Assembly (NCBI RefSeq): GCF_032302195.1
Contig: NZ_CP135275.1
Coordinates: 5,338,001 to 5,402,000 of the forward strand
Source of the DNA: Paenibacillus sp. MMS20-IR301
GTDB taxonomy: Bacteria > Bacillota > Bacilli > Paenibacillales > Paenibacillaceae
Direction of reading: 5' to 3'
Length of the DNA stretch: 64,000 nucleotides
In this document: positions 17,946-27,279 of the stretch, in pieces
Layout of the letters: the number at the start of each line of letters is the position of its first letter
Numbering within the stretch: position 1 is the stretch's first letter
Position numbers and translations under genes: made by a program
The notes under the pieces: generated by a model
Databases searched by the model: none
What the model was told of the DNA's origin: nothing
What the model saw: only the letters and a program-made list of their open reading frames with translations

Positions 17946-19973
17946 TTACTGGAATTTCTCGATTTCACTGCGCAGTCCGCTCATCATCTGATTCAGCGCT
18001 TCCGCAGAGGTTACTATTTTACCCATCATATTTCTCTGCTCCGTGGAAGCCGCTGCCACCATCTCCGCACTATCTGCAGAATCTCTGGCAATGGTCAGCA
18101 TATCGGTGATGGACGCCGTAATCTCCTCTGTTCCCGCCGACATCTCCTCATTCACCGCAGAGACATCCTGAATCTGAAGCGATACCTCACGGATCGAGGA
18201 CCGGATATGCTCGAAGGAGGAGCCTACATTTTTCATTTTTCCCATTCCGTCACCGATCTCCGTAATGCTCTTCTCCATCGAAACCGCAGCATCCCGGGTC
18301 GAATCCTGAACCTGGCGGATTAATTCAACAATGTTAACTATGGCACTGTTCGTGCGCTCTGCCAGCTTCTTCACTTCATTGGCAACGACTCCGAAGCCGC
18401 GCCCGTGCTCGCCTGCTCTGGCTGCCTCAATCGAAGCATTCAGCGATAACAGCCCTGTCTGATTGGAGATTTCCGAAATGACATCGATAATCTGCCCAAT
18501 TCTCTCTGCTTGTCCGGTCAGTTTGCCGATCAGCTCTGAGGTCTGGCCTGCAGTAGCCGTAATTACAGTCATCTGCTCCAGTGTAGATTGAATTTCCAGA
18601 TAACCGTTCTCGACCTCACTGCTGACCGCCTCTGCCTGGTCGGATACGCTGACTGAGGATTCGGAGATCCGCTGCAGCCCGATAGCCATCTCTTCCGTTG
18701 CTCTTGCCGACTGCTCCGAGCCTCTGAACTGCTCTTCCATACCGTGCGCCACTTCCTGGACCACAAGCTCGATCTCGGCTGAAGTATTGGAGGTCTGTGT
18801 AGCATAATCCAGCACCTGCTCGGCGGATACGGCGACCTGCGCCACTGCAGCATCGATTTTGCCGACAATACCGGACAGCGCACCAATCATGTCATTGATG
18901 CTCTGGCTCATCTGGCCCATTTCATCCCCCGAACGCACAGGAATCCGCTCGCTTAAGTGTCCTTCCGCAACTTGTGTGACTACTCCGGAAATAAGCTTAA
19001 TCGGCTTCACCAGCAGCCGGGTCAGATACAGTGACAACGCAATGACCAGCAGAATTACCCCGATCATGAACAGGATAGATATTCTCTGGGCAGCATTTAC
19101 TTTGGCCACCAGCTCGCTAACCGGAACGCTGATCAGCAGCTTCCAGTCTGTGCCGGGAATGGAACGGTAATACGTTGTAATCTGCTTGCCGTCTTCGCCC
19201 TTGTAGGTTTCCGAACCCGATTCACGGAGCAGGATATTTGCGGTTGCCTTCTTCTCGCCTGGTGTCAGGGCATAATCTGCGATATTTTTTCCGATCCGCT
19301 CCATGTCAGAGTAAGTATAGTACACCCCTTGCCCTGAAATGACATAACCATAACCAGTTTCAGCAATATGTATTTTTTTACTCATCTCCATCAGAATATC
19401 AGGAGTAACCGAGAAGGCGATCCCTCCGGCAAATGTCTTCTCCTGGCTGACAGCCGGAACGAGTACCGGGATAACATATTTATTCAGCGGCTCCAAAAAA
19501 GACATCACGCCCACTGCCGGCTTCAGGCTGGATTTCGCCTTGAGGAAATATTCCGCCTCGCTTATATCAGCTGTCTGATTAAGGGCATTGGATAATTTCC
19601 CGTCCTCCCCAACGACGCTATAGCCCTCTGACTGCCTGTCGCTTTCCTCCAGAATTTTGATTACCGGCAGTAAGGTATCCGGCTGTGCGGTGTCAAATTC
19701 AGGATGAAGCGCCATCAGCTCTTCTACTGCCGACGTTCTGGTACTCAGCCACTCATCGATTCTGGATGTGTTCATTTCCAGAATATTCTCCGCCAGTTCC
19801 CCGCTGTCTGCCCGGGTTACACCTCCGAAATACTGCATGAAAAAGATGGTTGCTCCCAGCAAAGGCACAATTGTAACCGCCAGTATAATGAGCGACCATT
19901 TGCTTTGCAAAGATAAAAGTTTTCCATTCTTTGCATTCATTTTCATTCTTGCCCATAAGCCTGCGCTTTTCAA
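17946..19973 (-). CDS. Methyl-accepting chemotaxis protein
   Basis: 675-aa chemoreceptor. A first membrane helix is near residues 30-50, followed by a dCache-like extracellular domain, a second helix ([18 protein letters not shown]), HAMP, and a long signalling coiled coil. Its hairpin tip carries the conserved [20 protein letters not shown] and [16 protein letters not shown]. The start is TTG at 19973, with a perfect AGGAGG 7 nt upstream; the GTG at 19991 lies before that site. The ligand is unknown. A SigD-like -10 lies about 57 nt upstream, consistent with the motility regulon. Confidence 0.95.
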   Translation of the reverse strand: MKSAGLWARMKMNAKNGKLLSLQSKWSLIILAVTIVPLLGATIFFMQYFGGVTRADSGELAENILEMNTSRIDEWLSTRTSAVEELMALHPEFDTAQPDTLLPVIKILEESDRQSEGYSVVGEDGKLSNALNQTADISEAEYFLKAKSSLKPAVGVMSFLEPLNKYVIPVLVPAVSQEKTFAGGIAFSVTPDILMEMSKKIHIAETGYGYVISGQGVYYTYSDMERIGKNIADYALTPGEKKATANILLRESGSETYKGEDGKQITTYYRSIPGTDWKLLISVPVSELVAKVNAAQRISILFMIGVILLVIALSLYLTRLLVKPIKLISGVVTQVAEGHLSERIPVRSGDEMGQMSQSINDMIGALSGIVGKIDAAVAQVAVSAEQVLDYATQTSNTSAEIELVVQEVAHGMEEQFRGSEQSARATEEMAIGLQRISESSVSVSDQAEAVSSEVENGYLEIQSTLEQMTVITATAGQTSELIGKLTGQAERIGQIIDVISEISNQTGLLSLNASIEAARAGEHGRGFGVVANEVKKLAERTNSAIVNIVELIRQVQDSTRDAAVSMEKSITEIGDGMGKMKNVGSSFEHIRSSIREVSLQIQDVSAVNEEMSAGTEEITASITDMLTIARDSADSAEMVAAASTEQRNMMGKIVTSAEALNQMMSGLRSEIEKFQ

Positions 19974-20029
19974 GTTAAATCCTCCTGACACCAGTCGTAT
20001 TCTTCCATATGTTGTAAATACATATATTT

Positions 20030-20037
20030 ATATCGGC
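20030..20037 (-). promoter_or_regulatory. SigD-like -10 of the chemoreceptor gene
   Basis: Minus-strand GCCGATAT matches the flagellar/chemotaxis SigD -10 (GCCGATAA) at 7 of 8 positions. A TAAT about 17 nt upstream is a weak -35. Confidence 0.6.
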
Positions 20038-20068
20038 ATAAATAGACAAAAGTCATTATACTCACCAT

Positions 20069-20118
20069 AAAAAATAAGCCTCAAGACCCAATATTTAGGA
20101 TCAAGAAAGCTTATTTTT
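20069..20118 (-). terminator. Terminator of the P-type ATPase gene
   Basis: AAAAATAAGC (20070-20079) pairs with GCTTATTTTT (20109-20118); on the minus strand the stem is followed by TTTTTTATGG. Confidence 0.7.
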
Positions 20119-20250
20119 ACATAATTTTTTCATATATTTATAAATTTCTACCCTGCACTATTGGCTGGAATTTAGATTAGCGCAGCAAGAGCTGTTGCAT
20201 AGGCACTATGAAGACCTGCAGACAGGAACAGGTATCGTCATTATGTGGCA

Positions 20251-22596
20251 TCAGGCCTTCGGCGGCTGCAATGCACGCATGCTGTTCAGCACGGCAAGCA
20301 CGGTTACTCCGACATCCGAGAATACAGCTTCCCACATGGTAGCAATTCCGAAGGCTCCGAGGATCAGAAAGACTGCCTTGACCCCCAGCGCAAAAATAAT
20401 ATTCTGCCACACAATTGCCCGTGTACGCTTGGCGATGCCGATAGCAGCAGCAATCTTCGAAGGCTCATCCGTCATAATGACTATATCTGCCGCTTCAATC
20501 GCCGCATCCGAGCCTAGTCCGCCCATAGCGATTCCGACATCTGCTCTGGCCAGCACCGGGGTATCATTAATTCCGTCTCCGACAAAAATCATCGTCTCCC
20601 GCGGTCCCTTCTCCCGCTCCAGCCGCTCGATGGCTGCAACCTTATCGCCGGGCAGCAATTCGGCATGAATCTCCTGAATACCCAGCTGCCGTCCAACCGA
20701 CTCCGCTACTGATGAAGCATCTCCGGTCAGCATTACGGTCTTGCGAATACCGAGCGCATTCAGTGCCTGGATCGCCTGAAGGGCATCCTCCTTCACCTCA
20801 TCGGCAATGACCAGGTATCCGGCATACTGGCGGTCCACTGCGATATGAACTACTGTCCCTTGCTGCTCCGGCTTGCGGCTCAGTATCCCTTCCCGTTCCA
20901 TCAGCCGGGCATTCCCGGCCAGAACCGCTTTGCCTTCAGCGGTAACCGATATCCCATGGCCGGATATTTCATTGTAGTCTGCGACAGCCTCACCGGGGAT
21001 CTCCTTGCCGTAAGCAAGGCGGATGGATTCGGCAATCGGGTGGCTGGAATGGCTCTCGGCATAAGCGGCAATCCGCAGCAGCTCCTGCTCCGTGAAGCCC
21101 TCTGCCGGATAACTTCCGGTCACACTGAACTGCCCTTTGGTCAATGTTCCTGTCTTATCGAATACTACAGTCTTCACATCATTCAGCGCCTCAAGGAAAT
21201 TGCTGCCCTTCACGAGAATTCCGTTGCGGGAAGCCGCGCCAATGCCGCCGAAGAATCCGAGCGGGATGGATACTACAAGAGCACAAGGACATGAAATCAC
21301 GAGGAAGACCAGGGCGCGGTAGATCCAGTCGGAGAACGTAGCCCCGCTGAGCACCAGGGGCGGAACAACAGCCAGCAGCAGCGCTGTTATGACAACTACC
21401 GGCGTGTAGGCCCGGGCGAACTTCGTGATGAAATTCTCGGTTTTTGCCTTGTTATTGGTTGCGTTCTGCACCAGCTCCAGAATCTGCGAGACTGCCGACT
21501 CGCCGAAATCCTTCGTCACCTCAATGGTCACGACACCATTACGGTTGATGAAGCCGCTCAGCACCTGGCTGCCCGGCTCTGTAGACCGGGGAACCGATTC
21601 ACCGGTCAAAGCCGAGGTATCCATCATTGCGCTGCCTTCCAGAATAATTCCATCCAGCGGCACCTTCTCACCCGGCTTGACGACAATGCTGTCTCCGACA
21701 GTTACCTCTTCCGGCGACACCTTCCGCAGAGTACTGCCTTCCTTCAGATAGGCAAACTCCGGGCGGATATCCATCAGGGCCGTAATGGAGCGGCGTGAAC
21801 GGTTCACGGCCATCCCCTGGAACAGTTCGCCTACCTGATAGAAGAGCATAACTGCTACACCTTCCGGGTATTCCCCGATGGCGAATGCCCCGATTGTCGC
21901 CAGCGCCATCAGGAAGTTCTCATCGAACACCTGGCCGCGGACAATATTCCGGGCCGCCGATAAGACTACCTCGCCGCCGACAATCAGATAAGCCGCGAGA
22001 AAAATCAACAGCTCCAGGGGACCGCTGACCGGCAGGAACATTCCGGTCGCAGCCAGTATAGCGCCTCCCCCCAGGCGGAGCAGTATGCTGCGGGTCCCGC
22101 CCTCGCCATGCTCGTGGCTGTGGCCGTGGCTGTGCGCTGCAGCATGGGATTCGCCATGGCTGTGGCCGTGGGCCGCGGCTTGGGATTCGCCATGGCTGTG
22201 GCTGTGGGCCGCGGCTTGGCTGCTGCAGCATTGGTCATCGCTGCATGCCGCCCCGTTAGCAGAGTCAGGCGCATGGTCCTGGGCCTGAACTGCTGCACGG
22301 CGGAGCGGGCCGGAGCTGCCCGCCGGCTGCGGCTTCCTCACTGCCCGGGAAGCAGGAACCTCCCGCAGCTTCACATGCGGCTCAAGCTTGGCAATTGTCC
22401 GCTGCGCCTGTTCGCCAGCTTCTTCCGCATCTGCTGCCGCCGTCTCCAGCATCATTGTCTTCGTGGCAAAATTGACGGAACAAGAATTAATACCCTCTAT
22501 CTTCTTAACCTTATTCTCAATTTTCATGGCACAGTTTGCACAATCGAGCCCCTCGAGTATCCACTTACGCTTCACATTGCCTTGCATCGTATTCAA
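20251..22596 (-). CDS. Zinc/cadmium-type P1B-ATPase (CadA/ZosA family)
   Basis: About 781-aa heavy-metal exporter. It has an N-terminal metal-binding domain with GLDCANC, then a His-rich linker of repeated HSHGES units, eight membrane helices with CPC, the phosphorylation motif DKTGTLT, SHP, and GDGINDTP. The last helices have NIIFALGVK and a later DVG, the Lys/Asp signature of the Zn/Cd (P1B-2) subgroup rather than copper. Start: the ATG at 22605 directly abuts GAGGGAG, so the TTG at 22596, 9 nt past that site, is more plausible. An ArsR-type operator overlaps its promoter. Confidence 0.9.
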   Translation of the reverse strand: MNTMQGNVKRKWILEGLDCANCAMKIENKVKKIEGINSCSVNFATKTMMLETAAADAEEAGEQAQRTIAKLEPHVKLREVPASRAVRKPQPAGSSGPLRRAAVQAQDHAPDSANGAACSDDQCCSSQAAAHSHSHGESQAAAHGHSHGESHAAAHSHGHSHEHGEGGTRSILLRLGGGAILAATGMFLPVSGPLELLIFLAAYLIVGGEVVLSAARNIVRGQVFDENFLMALATIGAFAIGEYPEGVAVMLFYQVGELFQGMAVNRSRRSITALMDIRPEFAYLKEGSTLRKVSPEEVTVGDSIVVKPGEKVPLDGIILEGSAMMDTSALTGESVPRSTEPGSQVLSGFINRNGVVTIEVTKDFGESAVSQILELVQNATNNKAKTENFITKFARAYTPVVVITALLLAVVPPLVLSGATFSDWIYRALVFLVISCPCALVVSIPLGFFGGIGAASRNGILVKGSNFLEALNDVKTVVFDKTGTLTKGQFSVTGSYPAEGFTEQELLRIAAYAESHSSHPIAESIRLAYGKEIPGEAVADYNEISGHGISVTAEGKAVLAGNARLMEREGILSRKPEQQGTVVHIAVDRQYAGYLVIADEVKEDALQAIQALNALGIRKTVMLTGDASSVAESVGRQLGIQEIHAELLPGDKVAAIERLEREKGPRETMIFVGDGINDTPVLARADVGIAMGGLGSDAAIEAADIVIMTDEPSKIAAAIGIAKRTRAIVWQNIIFALGVKAVFLILGAFGIATMWEAVFSDVGVTVLAVLNSMRALQPPKA

Positions 22597-22628
22597 ATGA
22601 CTCATCTCCCTCAGCCGTTCTTATTTAT

Positions 22629-22648
22629 ATATGAGTATTTGTTCATAT
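22629..22648. promoter_or_regulatory. ArsR/SmtB-type operator of the P1B-ATPase gene
   Basis: ATATGAG-N6-TTCATAT is an imperfect palindrome of the SmtB/CzrA class (TGAACA-N4-6-TTCA). It sits just downstream of the -10. A near-identical site lies before the CDF gene (24068-24093). Confidence 0.72.
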
Positions 22649-22662
22649 GTTAACTTACACAT

Positions 22663-22692
22663 ATTATATTCCCCTGAATCTTGAAGTGTCAA
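22663..22692 (-). promoter_or_regulatory. SigA promoter of the P1B-ATPase gene
   Basis: Minus-strand -35 TTGACA (22692-22687), 18-nt spacer, -10 TATAAT (22668-22663). Both hexamers match consensus exactly. Confidence 0.85.
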
Positions 22693-22805
22693 TGCACGAA
22701 GTGCATAGTTTGCGACTTTTTCAAGAAATCTAACAGAGATACCGCTGGCTCTGCTTATGCTGCAAGCTGTAGATGGGTATGATTGAGCAAATCAGGGGTA
22801 TTTGT

Positions 22806-23015
22806 GCCCCCTTTTTCGCTGAATTTGTGCTGGGCGGGCATTTTTTAGGGGCATTTCTGCCCCTGTTTTCGCCGGTTTTGCGCCGGGCAGGCATTTTAGG
22901 GGCACTTCTGCCCCTATTTATTGCTGGTTTTGCGCCGGACGGGCATTTTAGGGGCATTTCTGCCCTTATTATTGCTGGTTGGGCTGAATGGGCATTTTAA
23001 GGGGATTTTGCTGTT
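22806..23015. repeat. Tandem repeat, about 51-53 bp x 4
   Basis: Units start at 22806, 22859, 22910 and 22962 with the shared frame GCCCCT...TTTTCGC.GGTTTTG.GC.GG..GGCATTTTAGGGGCATTTCT. Unit joins create GGGGCA-TTTC-TGCCCC hairpins. A fifth, diverged copy lies at 23597-23650. Open frames across it are low-complexity products of the repeat. Confidence 0.85.
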
Positions 23016-23144
23016 AATTTCAGCTATCGGCGACGATTCATAAGTACCATCTAAGTAAGCCTGAATGTGGCTCCGGAGTGGAATGTAGAAGAAGAACCAC
23101 TAACCACCCAAGTCGAATATGAACACCGTCTGGCGCACAATTTG

Positions 23145-23352
23145 GTACTGTGGGTACCGTGGGTATTGTGAGTACTTGCGCTACTTGGGCTACTTCGGGC
23201 ACTTCGGATGCTTCAGATGCTTCGGATATTTCGGATACTTTGGGGTGCTTGAACTACTTGGGGTGCTTGGGGTGCTTGGTTACTTCGGACACTTTAGGTA
23301 CTTCGGGTACTTCAGACACTTCGGGTACTTCAGACACTTCAGACACTTCGGG
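23145..23352. repeat. 9-bp minisatellite (GGxxACTTC)
   Basis: About 20 degenerate copies of GGGTACTTC / GGACACTTC / AGACACTTC in register, giving open frames that read Gly-Thr-Ser or Tyr-Phe-Gly repeats. There is no start signal, so I do not call it coding. Confidence 0.8.
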
Positions 23353-23354
23353 GA

Positions 23355-23580
23355 CGGACACCACAGCTCTTATCAGCCCGTTTTTGTTCCATTTGACGAG
23401 CATGCGGACATCACAGCCTTTATTCGCCACTTTTGGTGTGCTATCTTCAGTTTTCTAGCGAAATAACGGCGCTGGTGTCCGTAAAGGTTAGCATTCAAGC
23501 GCTTTTCCATTTTTTAACGTCTCTCCTGTCCGTAACGCTACACTATGTACTTGAAACCGGTCTGTAACTGGCTACTTATT
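23355..23580 (+). repeat. Dispersed intergenic repeat, copy A
   Basis: About 220 bp related to 59550-59775. Shared blocks in the same order are CGGACACCACAGC, CGGACAT.AC.GCC.TTAT.CGCC, GAAATAACGGCGCTG.TGTCC, TTAACGTCTCTC.TGTCCGTA and CTGGCT. CGGACACCA at the left and TGGTGTCCG (23474-23482) form a near inverted repeat. Confidence 0.8.
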
Positions 23581-24058
23581 GACTGAGATCATTGGTGTCC
23601 CTGTTTTCGCCGGCTTGAGGCTGAGAGGGCAATTAGGGGCATTATTGCCCACGAATTGTGGGAAGCAGGCTAAGTGGGAAAGAAGCTTAGCCCAAGACAT
23701 TATTAAACAAGCAGCCCAACCAGCAGAACAAACAGGACAATAAGCTTTGGTTACTGGCAGGCCAGACCTAATGTTGTACGGATTACAACTTGGACTCATG
23801 AATTTAGCGCTGTTCGTAAGAATTATTGTACAGTTTGCATGAATTCTCGCGCCAGTCCCTAAATTAAGCGAAGATTACTGCCTTTTGTACAACAATTCCT
23901 AATTCAGCTTGATATGATGAGCGGAATGTTGCATTTCGTGCAGGATTGGGTTTAGTTTCTTAAGATTCCTGTCTAGCTTATATAAGCATAAATAAAATCA
24001 TCCGATCTGTTACTTTGAATAAATTCACGTAGGTTACTTGTAATTTTGACTCACTCCA

Positions 24059-24093
24059 TATAATATTAACATATGAGCAGTTATTCATATGTT
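24059..24093 (+). promoter_or_regulatory. -10 and ArsR/SmtB-type operator of the CDF gene
   Basis: TATAAT (24059-24064) is followed directly by the palindrome AACATATGA-N8-TCATATGTT (24068-24093; arms perfect over 9 bp), which contains the SmtB-box core TGAGCAGTTATTCA. No clear -35 at the right distance. Confidence 0.75.
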
Positions 24094-24115
24094 ATTCTGA
24101 AGAGGGGTATTAGTA

Positions 24116-25174
24116 ATGAACAATCATACTCACAATGGCAGTAAATCAGATAGCTCGAAGGGGACGCATTCCCACGAACATCATTCGCATTCGCTATCAA
24201 ATTCCCACCCTCATTCTCACACTCACAATCATTCTCATGCGCCTTCAACTTCCCACTCACACGTACACGATCATGCACACGGTCACTCTCATGCGCATTC
24301 CCATGCTCCGGATAACAAGAAGGGGCTGCTTATCGCCTTAATCATTACCGGCGGGATTATGTTTCTGGAATTCTTCGGGGGTCTTGTCACAGGCAGCCTG
24401 GCGCTGCTCTCTGACTCCGGGCATATGCTCAGTGATACCGCTTCGCTGGCACTGAGTCTGGTCGCTATGATCCTTGCGGTCAGACCGCCGTCCCACAAGA
24501 ATTCCTACGGCTTTTACAGATTCGAGATTATGGCCGCACTCTTCAACGGGGTGACCTTGTTTGTTATCGCCGGTTTTATTATTCATGAAGCGTACGGGCG
24601 CTTCTTCTCGCCGCCGGCAGTGGCCAGCGGAAGCATGATGCTGATTGCTGCTGTCGGTTTGCTGGCTAATCTTGTCAGCGCCTGGTCCCTGATGCGCCGA
24701 AGCGGGGCGAAAGACAATATCAATATCCGCAGCGCCTATCTCCATGTGATCAGCGATGCCCTCGGCTCCGTCGGTGCGCTGGCCGCCGGGTTAATTATGA
24801 AGCTTTTCTCCTGGTATATGGCCGACCCTATCATCAGCGTCCTGGTCGCGCTTCTGATTCTGCGCAGTGCGTGGGGCGTCATCAAGCAGGCCTTTCATAT
24901 CCTTATGGAGGGTACTCCGCTCACTGTGAATACCCATGATGTGCAGGAAGCCCTGCTTGGCATTAATGGCGTTACCGATGTCCATGACCTGCATATCTGG
25001 AGCATTACCTCCGGACTGAATGCGCTTAGCGGCCACTTGCTGGTCGACGATCACACGGATCACCAGCAGGTGCTGCAGCAGGCACTTAGCCTGATAGAGG
25101 AACGCTTCAGCATTCAGCACACTACCCTGCAAATCGAGGGTTCCGCGGTGAAGCATAAAGAGCTGCCGGTTTAA
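24116..25174 (+). CDS. czcD: Cation diffusion facilitator zinc exporter (CzcD/ZitB type)
   Basis: 352-aa proton-coupled metal exporter. The first ~65 residues are extremely His-rich (HSHTHNHSH, HDHAHGHSHAHSHA), probably a zinc-buffering tail. Six membrane helices follow with the two metal-site motifs HMLSD (helix 2) and HVISD (helix 5), and a cytoplasmic C-terminal domain with VHDLHIWSITSG. The ATG follows AGAGGGG. A metal-sensor operator overlaps its promoter, and the sensor gene is the next gene downstream, convergent. Confidence 0.93.
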   Translation: MNNHTHNGSKSDSSKGTHSHEHHSHSLSNSHPHSHTHNHSHAPSTSHSHVHDHAHGHSHAHSHAPDNKKGLLIALIITGGIMFLEFFGGLVTGSLALLSDSGHMLSDTASLALSLVAMILAVRPPSHKNSYGFYRFEIMAALFNGVTLFVIAGFIIHEAYGRFFSPPAVASGSMMLIAAVGLLANLVSAWSLMRRSGAKDNINIRSAYLHVISDALGSVGALAAGLIMKLFSWYMADPIISVLVALLILRSAWGVIKQAFHILMEGTPLTVNTHDVQEALLGINGVTDVHDLHIWSITSGLNALSGHLLVDDHTDHQQVLQQALSLIEERFSIQHTTLQIEGSAVKHKELPV

Positions 25175-25279
25175 ACAGATCAGCATAGCTTAATGCGGCT
25201 GCAGCCTGTAGCCTGCGGCCAGCTGAACCAGCCCGCTTCATGCTCACACCGTTCCTCATCTGAACAAATCCGAACAAAA

Positions 25280-25326
25280 AAGGGAATGCCCCGGCAGCCT
25301 GCTTCCAGCAGCCGGGGCATTCCCTT
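25280..25326. terminator. Bidirectional terminator between CDF and ArsR genes
   Basis: AAGGGAATGCCCCGGC (25280-25295) and GCCGGGGCATTCCCTT (25311-25326) form a perfect 16-bp stem, extended by GC/GC, with A/T-rich flanks on both sides. Confidence 0.88.
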
Positions 25327-25344
25327 CTTCATTTGCAGGTGAAG

Positions 25345-25710
25345 CTATTCATGCCGGATATGCTCATGGGTCTGCAGAAAAATCTGTTCCACATGCGCAT
25401 CATTCAGCGAGTAATATACGGTCTTCCCTTCCTTGCGGCGCTTTACTATCCGCAGGTTACGCAGGTAGCGCAGCTGGTGTGATACGGCCGACTGTCCCAT
25501 ATCCAGGATGGCCGAAAGATCATGTACGCACAGCTCTTGCTGGGACAAGGCGTAAATCAGCCTTACTCTTGTCGGATCACCCAGCGCCTTGAACATCTCC
25601 GCCATCTTATCCGTAGTCCCCCGGTCAGGCAGGATCAATGCCATAGATTCCGGTTCCAGCTCGGAACCATTGCATGTGTTGTCGCATTCTTCAAGTGCCG
25701 CTGGCTCCAT
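25345..25710 (-). CDS. ArsR/SmtB-family zinc-responsive repressor
   Basis: 121-aa winged-helix metal sensor. The recognition region is DMGQSAVSHQLRYLRN. The C-terminal helix has the spaced ligands Asp-X-His ... His-X-X-His (DAH...HIRH), the alpha-5 zinc site of CzrA/SmtB. It also has ELCVHDL at the alpha-3 position of CadC-type sensors and two N-terminal Cys (CDNTC), so it may hold both site types as SmtB/ZiaR do. The ATG at 25710 is chosen for the GGAGGAGG upstream; 25728 has none. Likely represses the two exporters, whose promoters share its box type. Confidence 0.88.
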   Translation of the reverse strand: MEPAALEECDNTCNGSELEPESMALILPDRGTTDKMAEMFKALGDPTRVRLIYALSQQELCVHDLSAILDMGQSAVSHQLRYLRNLRIVKRRKEGKTVYYSLNDAHVEQIFLQTHEHIRHE

Positions 25711-25822
25711 GCTCTCGCCCTCCTCCATCTGCTTATCCGGCTATCCGGCTGTTAATAGTATCTTCTACGATTAATTATAGAAAAAACTGCGGGCAATGTC
25801 CATCACCAGCCGGCAGGTATTC

Positions 25823-26560
25823 TTAAACCGCCTTACGCCAAAAGAAGAATAACCCTCCAGCCAGGAATACAATCAGGCTCCCGGCCACCACAATCATCAG
25901 ACTTTCTAACGGAAGGTTGAATGCTCCGAAGTTCTCTTCCCCGTAGGGCGACATTGCGAGCATCGGCTGCACCCACGGATAATACGGGCCGAATCTCGAA
26001 GAATTAACAATCAGCATGTTGGGAATGGTGAAGCTCACATTCAGGGCAAGTGGTGCACCGAAGCTGCTCCAGCCCTGGGATACAGCCAGCTGCAGTGCGG
26101 CCAGCGGCAGACAGGCAAACCAGCCGCCGAACAGGCCAGGCAGCAGCAGGGACCACGGCACCGCCCCTTCGGCACCGCGGTATAATCCTACACCCAGCAC
26201 AGCAGCCAGCAATGACAGCTGGACAACAGCAAGGAGCAGCATGATCATCAGATACTTAGCCATGTACACCCATGTTCTTCTTACCGGCAAGGCCAGCAGC
26301 AGCTTCCAGCCGCCGTCACTATGCTCGCTGCGGCAGATCAGGGCTGCGAAGATTCCCGAAAGCACCGGGAGAAATAACAGGGCATGAATGACTGTCATGG
26401 CATTCATCAGAACCTGCCAGCTGAGTGTTCCATTCTCTTTCAGGTCAGTGATTAAACCAATGGGCACAGAAATGGCCGGGCTAAGCAGCACCAGCAGCCA
26501 GATCCAGGATTTCGATATTTTGAGCCGTTCGGCGGACAGGATGCCCAGGAAGATTCTCAT
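25823..26560 (-). CDS. ABC-2 type permease, lantibiotic/bacitracin-immunity (LanG/LanE) like
   Basis: 245 aa with six hydrophobic segments and the N-terminal LSAERLKISKSWIWLLVLLSP that typifies LanE/LanG-like permeases of peptide-antibiotic immunity exporters. The ATG at 26560 immediately follows the TGA of the preceding permease gene (26563), so they are translationally coupled. It is the last gene of the five-gene cluster. Confidence 0.82.
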   Translation of the reverse strand: MRIFLGILSAERLKISKSWIWLLVLLSPAISVPIGLITDLKENGTLSWQVLMNAMTVIHALLFLPVLSGIFAALICRSEHSDGGWKLLLALPVRRTWVYMAKYLMIMLLLAVVQLSLLAAVLGVGLYRGAEGAVPWSLLLPGLFGGWFACLPLAALQLAVSQGWSSFGAPLALNVSFTIPNMLIVNSSRFGPYYPWVQPMLAMSPYGEENFGAFNLPLESLMIVVAGSLIVFLAGGLFFFWRKAV

Positions 26561-26562
26561 AC

Positions 26563-27279
26563 TCAGCCCACATCCTTCCGTGCAAAATGAAGGGCTCCCG
26601 GCAGCAGCACCAGGCCTCCAAGCAGCAGGCCCGCAGCGCTGTACAGCCAAGGCTGCTCCGCATTCCAGGCGAGATCAGGCCAGGAGAGCGGAACCCAGCC
26701 GGAGAGGAATACTGAGAACAGGCTGAGCAGTGACAAGGTCATGCCCAGCGACACAGGCAGCGTCTGGTTCCGGCTGGATAAGGACAGCCACAGCTGCAGT
26801 ACAATGACAGGCAGGGCTGCCGCATACGCTGCAAATCCGATCCGCAGCACATCAGTATAAGGCACCGGCTGGCTGCCGAACCCTAGCAGCAGTCCAAGAA
26901 GCAACGTGCCTGCCGACAGCAGCAGGCAGGAGACAACAAGCAGCAGCAGACAGAGCAGCAGCTTAGCCATGAATACCGCAGTGCGGGAGATAGGCAGTGC
27001 AAGCAGCTGCTTCCATGAGCTGGTCTGATGCTCTACATTCCCGATCAGCGAACAGAGCAGTGTTCCGCCGAGATACAGGGCGACCGGTACGAAACCGGAC
27101 ACATTGCGCAGCAAGCCCCCCCACAGGTCTGCGCTGTACTGCTCGCGCAGATAATCATAGCGGAGCCCGAAATTGACTCCCTGCATCGCAATCAGGCCAA
27201 TCGGCCCAAGGAATACGAGAAACCATAAACCCTTTCCGCGGATCTTCAGCCAGTCCGCCGACAACGCACGCCAGATCAT
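26563..27279 (-). CDS. ABC-2 type permease, lantibiotic-immunity (LanE/LanG) like
   Basis: 238 aa, six hydrophobic segments, start MIWRALSADWLKIRGKGLWFL, paralogous in layout to the next permease (both begin with a short basic WLK/RLK segment before helix 1). It overlaps the end of the ATPase gene by 4 nt. Together the two permeases and the ATPase form a LanFEG-type exporter. Confidence 0.82.
   Translation of the reverse strand: MIWRALSADWLKIRGKGLWFLVFLGPIGLIAMQGVNFGLRYDYLREQYSADLWGGLLRNVSGFVPVALYLGGTLLCSLIGNVEHQTSSWKQLLALPISRTAVFMAKLLLCLLLLVVSCLLLSAGTLLLGLLLGFGSQPVPYTDVLRIGFAAYAAALPVIVLQLWLSLSSRNQTLPVSLGMTLSLLSLFSVFLSGWVPLSWPDLAWNAEQPWLYSAAGLLLGGLVLLPGALHFARKDVG

Larger units (their letters stand above)
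22693..24058. other. 1.4-kb non-coding, repeat-filled region
   Basis: Between the two zinc exporter promoters I find no convincing gene. The region holds the 52-bp tandem array, a 9-bp minisatellite (23145-23352), a dispersed repeat copy (23355-23580) and the fifth 52-bp unit, followed by AT-rich DNA to the CDF promoter. Short open frames here are repetitive and lack ribosome binding sites. Confidence 0.7.

Noticed and set aside
22730..22957. 75-codon minus-strand frame (MPLKCPSGAK...)
   Set aside because: Encoded by the 52-bp tandem array and of low complexity; no ribosome binding site.
23119..23466. Overlapping open frames with Tyr-Phe-Gly or Gly-Thr-Ser repeats
   Set aside because: They are products of the 9-bp minisatellite being a multiple of three; no start signal and no conserved domain.
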